This document shows positions 1 to 7,873 of a stretch of DNA of 64,000 bases, in pieces. The stretch lies in NCBI RefSeq assembly GCF_014197245.1, contig NZ_JACIFF010000004.1:253548-317547 (forward strand), given 5' to 3'. The translations under genes were made by a program, and so were the position numbers. The first letter of the stretch is position 1, and each line of letters begins with the position of its first letter. The DNA comes from Neolewinella aquimaris (lineage in GTDB: Bacteria; Bacteroidota; Bacteroidia; Chitinophagales; Saprospiraceae). The notes beneath the pieces are model-generated. The model saw only the letters and a list, made by a program, of their open reading frames with translations. It made no database searches and was not told the DNA's origin.

Positions 1-809
1 AGAACACTACTCCCCGAGTCAAGGTAGCCTACGCGACGGAACCAATGATCCCGAGTAGTGAAACGGAGGATGCCGTTCGCGCCCAGGCCGAAAAGTTCCT
101 GACCGGCCTGAACAGTCTGGACGAGATGCGCGCCGCGGCTGAGGCCCAGGGTGTAACGTTAGAAACGACCGCCCCCCTCGATATCGGCACCTTCTTCATC
201 CCGAACCTGGGAAGTGGTCAGGACGTACGCGACATGATCTGTTGGGCCTTCGGCGCGGATCGGGGCGACGTCAGCGGTTTCGTATACACCTTCACGGACG
301 AAAACTTCTTCTACGAAAACAAGTACGTGGCCGTCGGACTCGCAAACGTTCTTCCAAAGGGAATGGCTCCCGTAGAGGCCGTACGTGAGACGATCGAAAA
401 TACGGTACGCGATCGCATGAAGGGCCGCAAACTCGCCGAGGCGATGGCCGGAATGGACCTGAACGAAGCAGCCCGCACCTACGACACCGTCGTGGATACC
501 CTCAATGCCGTTAATTTAACCCTCAGCAGCCTGCCCCAGGGCATCGGTGCGGAGCCGAAGGTGATCGCTGCCGCCAGTACCGGCGCTACCAATCAGGTCA
601 GTCAGCCGATCGTCGGCAATAACGGTGTGTATCTCGTGAAGCCACTATCCGACGCCCCCGCCGGGAGCAGTGGCAATCTTCCCGGTGCCCGCATGGCCAT
701 CAACACGAACAGTCGCAGCCGCGTTTCCCAGCAACTACTGAACGGCCTGCGTGCCGAAGTCGACGTCGAAGACCAGCGAATCAGTACCGAATGCAACAAC
801 CGGCGTTAA
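1..809 (+). CDS. PpiD/SurA-like periplasmic peptidylprolyl isomerase, C-terminal part (truncated by window edge)
   Basis: The reading frame is open from base 3, so the 5' part lies outside the window; the first internal ATG (45) is not the true start. About 268 residues are visible. The sequence resembles the C-terminal region of the long bacteroidete SurA-N-domain/PpiD proteins: a parvulin-like segment (GWAF..., then a DVS/FVY stretch), the phrase KYVAVGLANVLPKG near residue 105, and an amphipathic tail ending in a polar Arg/Asn stretch. Such proteins are inner-membrane-anchored periplasmic chaperones for outer-membrane proteins. The next genes (small membrane protein, LptC) are co-directional, in line with an envelope-biogenesis cluster. 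The catalytic rotamase domain is not visible, so activity cannot be judged. Confidence 0.65.
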   Translation, partial: NTTPRVKVAYATEPMIPSSETEDAVRAQAEKFLTGLNSLDEMRAAAEAQGVTLETTAPLDIGTFFIPNLGSGQDVRDMICWAFGADRGDVSGFVYTFTDENFFYENKYVAVGLANVLPKGMAPVEAVRETIENTVRDRMKGRKLAEAMAGMDLNEAARTYDTVVDTLNAVNLTLSSLPQGIGAEPKVIAAASTGATNQVSQPIVGNNGVYLVKPLSDAPAGSSGNLPGARMAINTNSRSRVSQQLLNGLRAEVDVEDQRISTECNNRR

Positions 810-845
810 TCACCCGAAGTACCGTTAGCGGAAAAATTAATAGAG

Positions 846-1022
846 ATGTCTGAAATCAAGCAAGCCGGATTCAAAGGATACGTCCTTATGGGCAGCTTCA
901 TCGCTTTACTTCTGTTCGTAATCCTGGTAATTTATCTGTACAAGGCGAATCAGGCCTTCGTACCCGAACAGCCCGAATTGTACGGTTACCTGAGCACAAC
1001 CCTCCAGGCCCCGAGCGCATGA
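846..1022 (+). CDS. small single-pass membrane protein upstream of lptC
   Basis: This is a 58-residue ORF, ATG at 846, TGA at 1020-1022. It has a short polar N-terminus (MSEIKQAGFKGY), one strongly hydrophobic segment of about 20 residues (residues 14-34, rich in L, I, V and F), then a polar tail with YKANQAFVPEQPE. Its stop overlaps the lptC start by four bases (ATGA), so the two are probably translationally coupled. I do not recognise the family. The position suggests an accessory protein of LPS transport or a chaperone partner, but that is inference from context. Confidence 0.6.
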   Translation: MSEIKQAGFKGYVLMGSFIALLLFVILVIYLYKANQAFVPEQPELYGYLSTTLQAPSA

Positions 1023-1570
1023 TGCGTTTCGGGAAACCGGTACTCCCGCTGTTAATTTTCCTGCTTACGGGTTGTATCAATGATCCGGCCGACGTAGCAC
1101 GCCTGGAAGAGGTGCTCGACGATCAAGTCGAAGTCGCCCGCGACGTCCAAATTCTCTACAGCGATTCGGCCCGAATTCGCCTTATCCTGGAGGCACCCAC
1201 GATGTACAATTACCTGAACCCGACCGACCCGCGCCAGGAATTTCCCGATGGCATCATCGCTTATTTTTTAGACGAAAAGCAAGACACTACCAGCACCCTG
1301 GTCGCCCACGAAGGAGTGTACCGCCGCCGCAACAACCTGATTACCGTACGGGATAGCGTAGTGTGGGAATCCACCGACCGGCAGCGGCTCGAGACCGAAG
1401 AATTAAACTGGGACGAACAGCGGGAAATGATTTACACCAATAAGTTCGTTGTGCTCACCCAGCCTGATTACATCATCACCGGCTACGGGCTGGAAAGCGA
1501 TGCCGGCTTCACCCAGGCGCGGGTACTGCAGGTCGACGGCCGTATTCCCGTGAGCAAGCCGGTGCAGTAA
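1019..1570 (+). CDS. lptC: LptC-like LPS-export periplasmic lipoprotein
   Basis: This 183-residue protein has a lipoprotein signal (positively charged start, hydrophobic run, lipobox LLTGC, Cys about residue 19). The mature part is beta-rich and follows the LptC pattern: a QILYSDSARIRLILEAP segment like the OstA/LptA fold, a 'GVYRRRNNLITVRDSVVW' strand pair and 'QREMIYTNKFV'. In the family, LptC receives lipopolysaccharide from the LptBFG transporter and passes it across the periplasm. Bacteroidete LptC proteins are usually lipoproteins of about this length. The start at 1019 overlaps the upstream small membrane protein. There is no LptB/F/G nearby, which is normal in this phylum. Confidence 0.75.
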   Translation: MMRFGKPVLPLLIFLLTGCINDPADVARLEEVLDDQVEVARDVQILYSDSARIRLILEAPTMYNYLNPTDPRQEFPDGIIAYFLDEKQDTTSTLVAHEGVYRRRNNLITVRDSVVWESTDRQRLETEELNWDEQREMIYTNKFVVLTQPDYIITGYGLESDAGFTQARVLQVDGRIPVSKPVQ

Positions 1571-1643
1571 GGAACTCTCCGGCGTGAGCTTGCAACGTTA
1601 AATTCACTAAGGACAGACCAAACGGCGTCTGAATCGCATTTCG

Positions 1644-1651
1644 TAGTTTTG
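1644..1651 (+). promoter_or_regulatory. candidate bacteroidete -7 element (TAGTTTTG)
   Basis: The bases TAGTTTTG match the bacteroidete -7 consensus TAnnTTTG exactly and lie 27 bases before the ATG of the LytTR regulator gene. No convincing -33 TTTG is seen at the usual spacing, so only the -7 element is supported. Confidence 0.4.
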
Positions 1652-1678
1652 GACATTACTGATACACAACAGAATGCT

Positions 1679-2443
1679 ATGCTGCTGAATGCCGTGATCA
1701 TCGAGGACGAACGCAAGGGCCTGATCAACCTCAAGCAGATGCTCAACCTGCACTGCGAAGACGTGGAGGTGATCGGAGAAGCCGACGGCGTAGAATCGGG
1801 GTACCGTCTGTTCGAACGTGGGGGAATGAAGCCCGACCTGGCCTTTCTAGACATTAACCTCGGCGACGGCAAGGTATTCCAACTGCTCGAGCGTCTGCGA
1901 CCGATCAACTTCGATATCATCTTCGTGACGGCCTACGATCAGTTCGCCATGAAGGCCTGTAACTATTCCAGCATCGGCTATATCCTTAAACCGATCGACC
2001 CGGACCGCCTCGTCGAAGCCGTGAGCCGCGTGAAGCCCCGGCAATTGGCCCGTACCGACGAGCGGCTGGAAATCATGCGGCAGTACCAGGCTCACCCCAA
2101 CGCATTCGAAAAATTGAGCGTCGGTGGAGTCGACGGCATTCACTTCGTTAAGATTCGGGACATCATCCGCTTCGAAGCGGAAGACAACTACACCCACATC
2201 TACCTTACGGACGGGCAACGAATCACCGCCTCCAAGACGATCAAGCTGTACGAAGACATGCTGGCCCCCGTCAATTTTTACCGGGTGCACAAACGGCACG
2301 TCATCAATATGAACTACATGAAAAAGTTCGTTAAGGGAGAGGGAGGCTATATCGTCATGGACGACGATATGCGCATCGAAGTAAGCCGCCGCCGCCGCCC
2401 CGCCTTCATGACCCAGTTGCGACTATTACAGGATGTTTTATAA
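1679..2443 (+). CDS. LytTR-family DNA-binding response regulator
   Basis: This is a 254-residue protein when started at ATG 1679; an in-frame TTG at 1649 is less likely because it overlaps the -7 element. Residues 1-120 form a receiver domain: an acidic pair in VIIEDE, the phospho-acceptor Asp in LAFLDINLGDG (about residue 58), a conserved Thr/Ala in FVTAYD and Lys in ILKPID. Residues 140-250 are a LytTR DNA-binding domain (HFVKIRDIIRFEAEDNYTHI, then YRVHKRHVINMNYM). The partner kinase is probably the TPR histidine kinase at 2732, two genes downstream in the same direction. An outright promoter-like box lies just upstream. Target genes are unknown. Confidence 0.9.
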   Translation: MLLNAVIIEDERKGLINLKQMLNLHCEDVEVIGEADGVESGYRLFERGGMKPDLAFLDINLGDGKVFQLLERLRPINFDIIFVTAYDQFAMKACNYSSIGYILKPIDPDRLVEAVSRVKPRQLARTDERLEIMRQYQAHPNAFEKLSVGGVDGIHFVKIRDIIRFEAEDNYTHIYLTDGQRITASKTIKLYEDMLAPVNFYRVHKRHVINMNYMKKFVKGEGGYIVMDDDMRIEVSRRRRPAFMTQLRLLQDVL

Positions 2444-2474
2444 ACAAATAAGATATATTCGCTAATTTTATCCG

Positions 2475-2482
2475 TATCTTTC
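2475..2482 (+). promoter_or_regulatory. candidate -7 element (TATCTTTC) for the micropeptide
   Basis: TATCTTTC matches TAnnTTTG at seven of eight positions in an AT-rich 110-bp gap between the response regulator and the micropeptide gene. It would allow the micropeptide and the TPR kinase to be transcribed apart from the regulator. Weak evidence on its own. Confidence 0.3.
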
Positions 2483-2553
2483 TAATAGTCAGTTGACCTC
2501 CTCAACCGGCAAATAGAATGCTTACTGAATACCGAATAATTACCAAACGTCTC

Positions 2554-2703
2554 ATGGCGCAAAACGGAAAAAAAACGATCGAAGAGCTCAAACGAGATCA
2601 GAAGGTCAATGTACTAGATCGGGACACCATGGACCAGGTGACCGGCGGCAAACGCCAGGGATACTGGTTCCGCCGGGTGTGCGGAGGAATTATGCCTCAG
2701 TAG
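2554..2703 (+). CDS. GG-leader micropeptide (RiPP/bacteriocin-like precursor)
   Basis: This is a 49-residue peptide from ATG 2554; an in-frame ATG at 2518 would add 12 residues. The N-terminal part is a charged leader (KKTIEELKRDQKVNVLDRD) ending in the motif TMDQVTGG at about residue 32. That pattern is typical of double-glycine leaders in bacteroidete natural-product precursors, which end in a Met..Val/Ile-x-GG processing site. The predicted core is about 17 residues, KRQGYWFRRVCGGIMPQ: strongly basic and aromatic, with one Cys and a second Gly-Gly. Only 28 bases separate it from the TPR histidine kinase gene, and the LytTR regulator is upstream. No C39 peptidase/ABC exporter or modifying enzyme is visible in the window. 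Function (signal, toxin or other) is not known. Confidence 0.65.
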   Translation: MAQNGKKTIEELKRDQKVNVLDRDTMDQVTGGKRQGYWFRRVCGGIMPQ

Positions 2704-2731
2704 CCGGCCGGGCCACGACTTCCGATCCAAG

Positions 2732-4702
2732 ATGCTCGACCGCGACTCCATACCGTCCGGACCGGAGGTGATCGAGGGTACCCTGAACAGCCTGCCCGAC
2801 GGGCCCCAACGGATTGACCTGATCGACTCCCTACTGGGACAGTACGTCTACACCCGTCCCCGCCGCGCCCGCGAACTCCTCTGCCAGCAGCAACAACTGC
2901 TCACCGACCACGCCGCTGCCCTCCCCAAGCTGGAGAACCAAACCGGTCGCGACTACCACTTCAATTACCACCTCGCACTGGCTAGCCTGGAAAGCCAGGA
3001 ATACCGCTACGAACAGGCCGACGCGCCCTTCCGTGCCGCCCTGGATATTGCCGAGGAGCGGGGCGACATCGCCGACCGACTCGAAATCTACATTGCCTAT
3101 ACCGGCCACCTCAGCAACCTCGGTCAGACGGAGGAAGCCAGCGACTACCTCGACCGCTGTTACCGCCTACTGGAGTCTTATCCCAGCGACCAGTTGCGCG
3201 CCCGGGCCGCCTGCCGCCACGGGTACCTGTACCTGCTCTACTTCAGCTACCCGAAGGCCACCATCAAATTCTTGGAGGCCGAGACGCTTTTGACGGGCGA
3301 CACCATTGAGCTTTCCCCGAAGGACCACTATTTCTATTCACTTACCCAGGCGGGGATCGGCGCGGTGTACCAGAACAGCGGAGAAAGCGACCAAGCCGTC
3401 GCCGCCTTCGAGAAGGCCATCGACCGCTGCGAACGCTTCGACCTGCGCGCCCGCCTGCCCTGGCACCAACTCAATCTCGGAAAAGAACTCGTATCCAGCG
3501 GCGAATACGGGGAAGCGTTGACGTACTTTCAATCCATCGTCGGGAGCGACGCCAACGGATCGGCCAGCGCCCTGGCCGCAGCCTACGCCAACATGGGGGT
3601 GTGCTACCACCACCTGGGCCAGACGGACCAGGCATCCACTTACCTCGACCGGGCGGAAGACCTCTACCGCAACGAAAAATCTCCCGAGCGGGTGGAGCTG
3701 GCGAGCATCGGATTTATGCGGGCCACGCTACTGATGGACAACGGCCAGTGGGGGGCGGCCATCCGGCAAATTAACCTGACCCTGCCCGCCGCCGAAGTAA
3801 ACGAACGCACCAGCGACCCCCGACTCCTGAGCATGGTGGCGGATGCCTACCTCTACCTCTCCATCGCCCACGCCAATACCGGCGACTACCAAGCAGCCTA
3901 CCACCACCACTGCACCTACGATCAGTACAACCTGCGGTTCCACAACCAGATCGACATCATGCGGCAGCAGCAGTTCGCCGCCCAGTTTCGGGCGGAGGAG
4001 CGGGAACAGGAAAACAAGCAGCTCAAGCTAAAGGCCAGTCAGCTCAAACTGCGGGCCCTGCGCGCACAGATGAACCCCCACTTTCTGTACAATGCCCTGA
4101 ACAGCATCCAGTCGTTCATCTCCACCAACAATGCGGCCACCGCCAGCAAGTACCTCGCCAAGTTCGCCATGCTCATGCGGCAGAGCCTGGAGTACACCAA
4201 CCGGGAATACATCAGCCTGGAGGAAGAACGGCAGTTCCTTACCGACTACCTCGAGATCAATCGCCACCTCCGCTTCGAGGGCCAACTGACCTTCACCGTC
4301 ACCCTCGACGGAGAACTGGAGGAGGACATCATCGGAATCCCCACCATGATCCTACAGCCCTACGTTGAAAACGCCATCGAGCACGGCCTACGCGGGCAAC
4401 CCAGCGGCCACATCGACGTAGCCTTCCTTCCCGACGGGGAAGATCACCTGCTGGCTATCGTAACCGACAACGGCATCGGCCGGGTGAAGGTAAGTGAGGT
4501 ACAGGCCCGCGATCCGACCCGCGTTCACCACCAGTCCCGGGGGACCGAAATCACCGAGTCACGGTTACAGTTGCTGTCCGACGAACAAACCAACTGGGTG
4601 GAGATCACCGATTTGTACCATCCCGACGGAGAAGCGGCGGGGACGCAGGTGCAGGTGAGGATACCGTTCAGCGATGCCCTGCCCCGGCGCGCTACCGGGT
4701 GA
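2732..4702 (+). CDS. cytosolic TPR-domain histidine kinase (LytS/His_kinase type)
   Basis: This is a 656-residue protein with no signal peptide and no transmembrane segment. Residues about 60-400 are tetratricopeptide-like helical repeats (for example IGAVYQNSGESDQAVAAFEKA and ANMGVCYHHLGQTDQASTYL). A short Glu/Gln/Lys-rich coiled coil (residues 405-440) leads to the His-kinase domain with the phospho-His motif MNPHFLYNALNSIQSF at about residue 450. The HATPase domain follows, with N-box ILQPYVENAIEHGLRG and G-box VTDNGIGR. Most related TPR kinases of this phylum have a membrane segment between the TPR and kinase parts; none is visible here. That makes a cytoplasmic ligand or protein signal likely. 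It lies 28 bp after the GG-leader micropeptide and is the probable partner of the LytTR regulator at 1679. Confidence 0.88.
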   Translation: MLDRDSIPSGPEVIEGTLNSLPDGPQRIDLIDSLLGQYVYTRPRRARELLCQQQQLLTDHAAALPKLENQTGRDYHFNYHLALASLESQEYRYEQADAPFRAALDIAEERGDIADRLEIYIAYTGHLSNLGQTEEASDYLDRCYRLLESYPSDQLRARAACRHGYLYLLYFSYPKATIKFLEAETLLTGDTIELSPKDHYFYSLTQAGIGAVYQNSGESDQAVAAFEKAIDRCERFDLRARLPWHQLNLGKELVSSGEYGEALTYFQSIVGSDANGSASALAAAYANMGVCYHHLGQTDQASTYLDRAEDLYRNEKSPERVELASIGFMRATLLMDNGQWGAAIRQINLTLPAAEVNERTSDPRLLSMVADAYLYLSIAHANTGDYQAAYHHHCTYDQYNLRFHNQIDIMRQQQFAAQFRAEEREQENKQLKLKASQLKLRALRAQMNPHFLYNALNSIQSFISTNNAATASKYLAKFAMLMRQSLEYTNREYISLEEERQFLTDYLEINRHLRFEGQLTFTVTLDGELEEDIIGIPTMILQPYVENAIEHGLRGQPSGHIDVAFLPDGEDHLLAIVTDNGIGRVKVSEVQARDPTRVHHQSRGTEITESRLQLLSDEQTNWVEITDLYHPDGEAAGTQVQVRIPFSDALPRRATG

Positions 4703-4746
4703 GCTTACCTAATTGCTTACCTTAACGCCCCATTCTCCCTACCACT

Positions 4747-5580
4747 ATGCCCGACCGCCGGCTACGCAACCGTATCCACGAGATCATTTTCGAAGCCGAC
4801 ACGCCGACCGGGAAGTTTTTCGATATTGCCCTACTCATTCTGATCGGCGTTTCGGTTATAGCGGTGATGCTGGAAAGTTCCGAAGAATGGAACCAGCGGT
4901 ACCACACCCTTTTCTTCTACACGGAGTGGTTCCTTACCATCGTCTTTACCATAGAGTACGCACTCCGGCTGTACGTGACCGTTCGCCCCCTGAAGTATGC
5001 CCTGAGTTTCTACGGCATTGTCGACATCATGGCTATCCTACCCTCTTACCTCAGCCTGCTGATTCCCAATAGCCAGTACTTTCTAATCATTCGCGTTCTG
5101 CGCCTGATGCGGATATTCCGGATTTTCAAACTCGGGCAGTACCTCAACGAAGGAGACCAACTACGCCGTTCACTCGCGGATAGCCGCAACAAGATCGCCG
5201 TATTCCTCTTTGCCGTCACCATGTTGGTCACCATCATCGGAGCGGTCATGTACCTGATCGAGGGCGGTTCCAACGATGGCTTCTCCTCCATTCCCCGGGC
5301 CGTATACTGGGCAATCGTGACCATCACTACCGTCGGGTACGGCGACATCACGCCCCAGACCCAGATCGGGCAGTTTCTCTCCGCCGTCGTGATGATCATC
5401 GGCTACGCCATCATCGCCGTGCCGACCGGTATCGTCACCAGCGAGATGATGAGGGGGGAGAGAAGAAGAAAGCCCCTCCGTAACAACACCCAGGTATGTC
5501 GCTTTTGCGCCAAGGAAGGCCACGACGACGATGCAGTCTACTGTAAATACTGCGGCGGCAGACTCAATCCCGAGCAGTAG
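4747..5580 (+). CDS. voltage-gated-type potassium channel with C-terminal zinc ribbon
   Basis: This 277-residue protein has six transmembrane segments. The S1-S4 part (residues 20-135) carries a charged S4-like helix, VLRLMRIFRIFKL. The pore follows, with the K+ selectivity filter TTVGYGD at about residue 197, and S6 (VVMIIGYAIIAVPTGIVTSEM). After S6 a short basic stretch (RGERRRKP) leads to a C-terminal treble-cysteine element, CRFCAKEGHDDDAVYCKYCG, two CxxC pairs typical of a zinc ribbon. I recall similar tails on other bacteroidete ion transporters, but cannot verify it here. Its role (tetramer assembly or metal/redox gating) is unknown. The gene stands alone between the kinase and a convergent hydrolase gene. 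Confidence 0.9.
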   Translation: MPDRRLRNRIHEIIFEADTPTGKFFDIALLILIGVSVIAVMLESSEEWNQRYHTLFFYTEWFLTIVFTIEYALRLYVTVRPLKYALSFYGIVDIMAILPSYLSLLIPNSQYFLIIRVLRLMRIFRIFKLGQYLNEGDQLRRSLADSRNKIAVFLFAVTMLVTIIGAVMYLIEGGSNDGFSSIPRAVYWAIVTITTVGYGDITPQTQIGQFLSAVVMIIGYAIIAVPTGIVTSEMMRGERRRKPLRNNTQVCRFCAKEGHDDDAVYCKYCGGRLNPEQ

Positions 5581-5607
5581 AATGGCCGACTTAGGCGGCG
5601 CCAGACC

Positions 5608-6280
5608 TCAGTAACACGAGCTGACGATATTCTTTGCCAGCATGCGGTAGCCCTGACCGTCGAAGTGAATGCCGTCGTCGGAATGGACCAGTACCGCATC
5701 GCCGGGCTGCCGCTGAAGATCGACCAGGCAGTAGCCCTCGTCGATGGCAATGCCACGGATCAGTTCGCTCAGTTCCGCCGTACAGCGCTTCACCCCCCGA
5801 AACTCGTCGCCCACCCTGTCGTCGTCACCGGTCGGCGGGGGAGTCAAGAGTACGATCCGGGGCATGTCCTGTCCACGTTCCTCGAAGAAAGCGCGCGTAC
5901 GGCTCAGCAGTGTTTTCAGGTTTTCGCCGATTTCTTCCTGCCGGTCGGAGAATTTGTCCTTGCAGTCGTTGGTACCCAGGGCGATCAGGATTTCGTCGAT
6001 CTCCCCCATTTCGGCGTAGCCCCGGCGCAGGTAGGGGGTCAGGTTTTCCAGGGTGTTGCGGTCCATCTGTCCGTTGTCGGAAAAGCCGATGGTATTGCCG
6101 GAGAGCGAGGTGTTCACCAGGGGACCCCCACCTCGCAGTTGCTGCAATTGAAACACCCACCCCCGGTCGGCGGCTCCATTGCTGTCGCCGATGACCAGTA
6201 GGCTCCGCTTCTTTAAGGGTACGGCACAGCCGATCAGGAGCGCGGTGACGAACAGGAGAGAGAGCAATCGGAAGAACATA
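5608..6280 (-). CDS. SGNH/GDSL hydrolase lipoprotein
   Basis: Started at the ATG at 6280, which gives a clear lipoprotein signal (FFRLLSLLFVTALLIGC), this is a 223-residue protein; the longer frame upstream has no signal peptide. Block I of the SGNH family is LLVIGDSNGA (nucleophile Ser), block III is ALGTNDCKD, and block V is DGIHFDGQGYRML (catalytic Asp and His). Family members are esterases/acyl hydrolases acting on carbohydrate or lipid esters. The lipid anchor and periplasmic location suggest a cell-envelope substrate. It ends 27 bp from the convergent channel gene and lies just downstream of the flippase gene, 13 bp away, probably in one operon. The substrate is unknown. Confidence 0.82.
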
Positions 6281-6293
6281 GCTTTGGCTGAAT

Positions 6294-7775
6294 TTACACC
6301 GCACCTGCGGCCCCGCCCATAAAGGTACGGCGGAGCCATTTTCGCTCCACGAGGAAAAGTGCCGCGATCAGCACCAGCAGCAAGAATACCCGCCAGGGCA
6401 GGGCAGCGGAAAAATTACCCAGCAGGCATACTCCCACCGCCAGCACAACATAGATAAGGATACGGCCGAAGGGATAATTCACCGGAAAGTAGCGCCGCGA
6501 AACGAAGTACACCAGTACGCACATCACCAGAAAACAGGCCAGCATGCCCACGGCCGGCGCATATATGCCGTAACGCCCGGTAAACAGCAACGGCCCGCCC
6601 ACGGCAAAAATCGAGCCCACCGCCGCGATCACTCCCCCCAGGAAGGTCTGATCGGTAAGCTTATACGCGATGCTCAGGTTGCTGTAGATGCCGAAAAGAA
6701 AGTTGGCGGCCAGCAGGATGGGCAATACGACCAGTCCGGGACGTACATCGGGGCCGATGAAGTACTGCAGCCACGGAAGCCCGAGAATGATGCCCGCGCT
6801 GGCCAGGGTACCCACCAGTCCGTAAGCCCGCATGGCATCCGCGTAAATGCCCCGGTCGGCCGTAGCCAGATCCGCCCCCGACTGCCGGAAGAAAAACGGC
6901 TCGGCGGCATACTGGTAGGCCGTGATGAACAGATTTAGAAACACGGCCATACTCAGGGCCGCCTTGAAGTACCCAGCCCAGGCCGCGTTGTGGTCGATCA
7001 ATATACTCGGCCCCACCAGCGTGTTCGCGATACCGGCTACGGAGACGACCGTGAGGGGCAGGCTGTACCGGAGCAACCGGCGCAGGGAGGGTGCCTGAAC
7101 TTCGGACCGGCCGCCGTGCACGGCATCGGTGCGACTGCGCGGACGGGGCTGCCGGAGCCCGTCGGCCAGCAACACCAGATAGCGCAGTCCGGCCGCCACG
7201 GCAATCGAAACCAGGTAATAGCCGACCCGGAAGGATGGTTCGAAGTATTCCGGTAAGTACGTAGGTAGGTAGTAGAGGAGGAAGTAAATCAGCAGAATGT
7301 TGATCACCACATTGCCCAGATTCGCGGCCACGAAGAACCACGCCCGTTGCTGCAACCGTAGTCGGGCCAGGGGTACCGCGCTCAGGGCATCGAAGGCGAT
7401 GGTGACCAGCACCAGCTGCACGTAGGTAGCCGCCCGCGGCGCTTCCAGTAGCTCGGCGATGGGGTCGGAAAAGGCGAGCAGCGGACCGATGACCGCAAAC
7501 GTTAGGATTACGACCAGCCACTGGGCCCGGCGAAAAACGTCGCGGGGGTCGTACTCACCCCGACTGGCGAAGCGGAACACCGCCGTATCCATACGAAAAA
7601 CCAGGAGGGCGATCAGCAAAGCGGTCCAAAACATGAGGTTGCCGACCTCACCGAACTCTCCGTCCGACATGACCCGCGTAACAAAGGGGGTGACGAGCGC
7701 AAAATTGAGCAGGCGGCCCAAAATGCTGCTGAGGCCGTAGACTAGCGTTTCGCCCGAGAGCTTCTTCAGTGACAC
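6294..7775 (-). CDS. polysaccharide flippase (Wzx/MATE-like, oligosaccharide translocase)
   Basis: This is a polytopic membrane protein of about 493 residues with around 12-14 hydrophobic helices. The N-terminus (LSGETLVYGLSSILGRLLNF, then TPFVTRVMSDGEFGEV) is typical of the polysaccharide-biosynthesis/flippase family. A GTG at 7775 (VSLKKLSGET) is the preferred start; the frame extends to 7874, but the added 33 residues are basic and would cover the divergent promoter of the chaperone operon. Family role: flips lipid-linked oligosaccharide repeat units across the inner membrane. No glycosyltransferase cluster is adjacent, so its substrate is unclear. It shares an intergenic region with the divergent PpiC gene. 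Confidence 0.85.
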   Translation of the reverse strand: MSLKKLSGETLVYGLSSILGRLLNFALVTPFVTRVMSDGEFGEVGNLMFWTALLIALLVFRMDTAVFRFASRGEYDPRDVFRRAQWLVVILTFAVIGPLLAFSDPIAELLEAPRAATYVQLVLVTIAFDALSAVPLARLRLQQRAWFFVAANLGNVVINILLIYFLLYYLPTYLPEYFEPSFRVGYYLVSIAVAAGLRYLVLLADGLRQPRPRSRTDAVHGGRSEVQAPSLRRLLRYSLPLTVVSVAGIANTLVGPSILIDHNAAWAGYFKAALSMAVFLNLFITAYQYAAEPFFFRQSGADLATADRGIYADAMRAYGLVGTLASAGIILGLPWLQYFIGPDVRPGLVVLPILLAANFLFGIYSNLSIAYKLTDQTFLGGVIAAVGSIFAVGGPLLFTGRYGIYAPAVGMLACFLVMCVLVYFVSRRYFPVNYPFGRILIYVVLAVGVCLLGNFSAALPWRVFLLLVLIAALFLVERKWLRRTFMGGAAGAV

Positions 7776-7819
7776 GCCGCAAGGTAGGCGTCTCGCAATA
7801 AGCACCCACCGAAAATGGT

Positions 7820-7827
7820 TACTTTTG
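7820..7827 (+). promoter_or_regulatory. -7 element (TACTTTTG) of the chaperone operon
   Basis: TACTTTTG is an exact match to the bacteroidete -7 consensus and lies 46 bp before the ATG of the first parvulin gene, in the only intergenic gap upstream of the three-gene operon. No good -33 box is visible. Confidence 0.5.
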
Positions 7828-7873
7828 CGGCCCCCACGGGCCTTTTTATTTGCGACGGATACAACAGACACCA

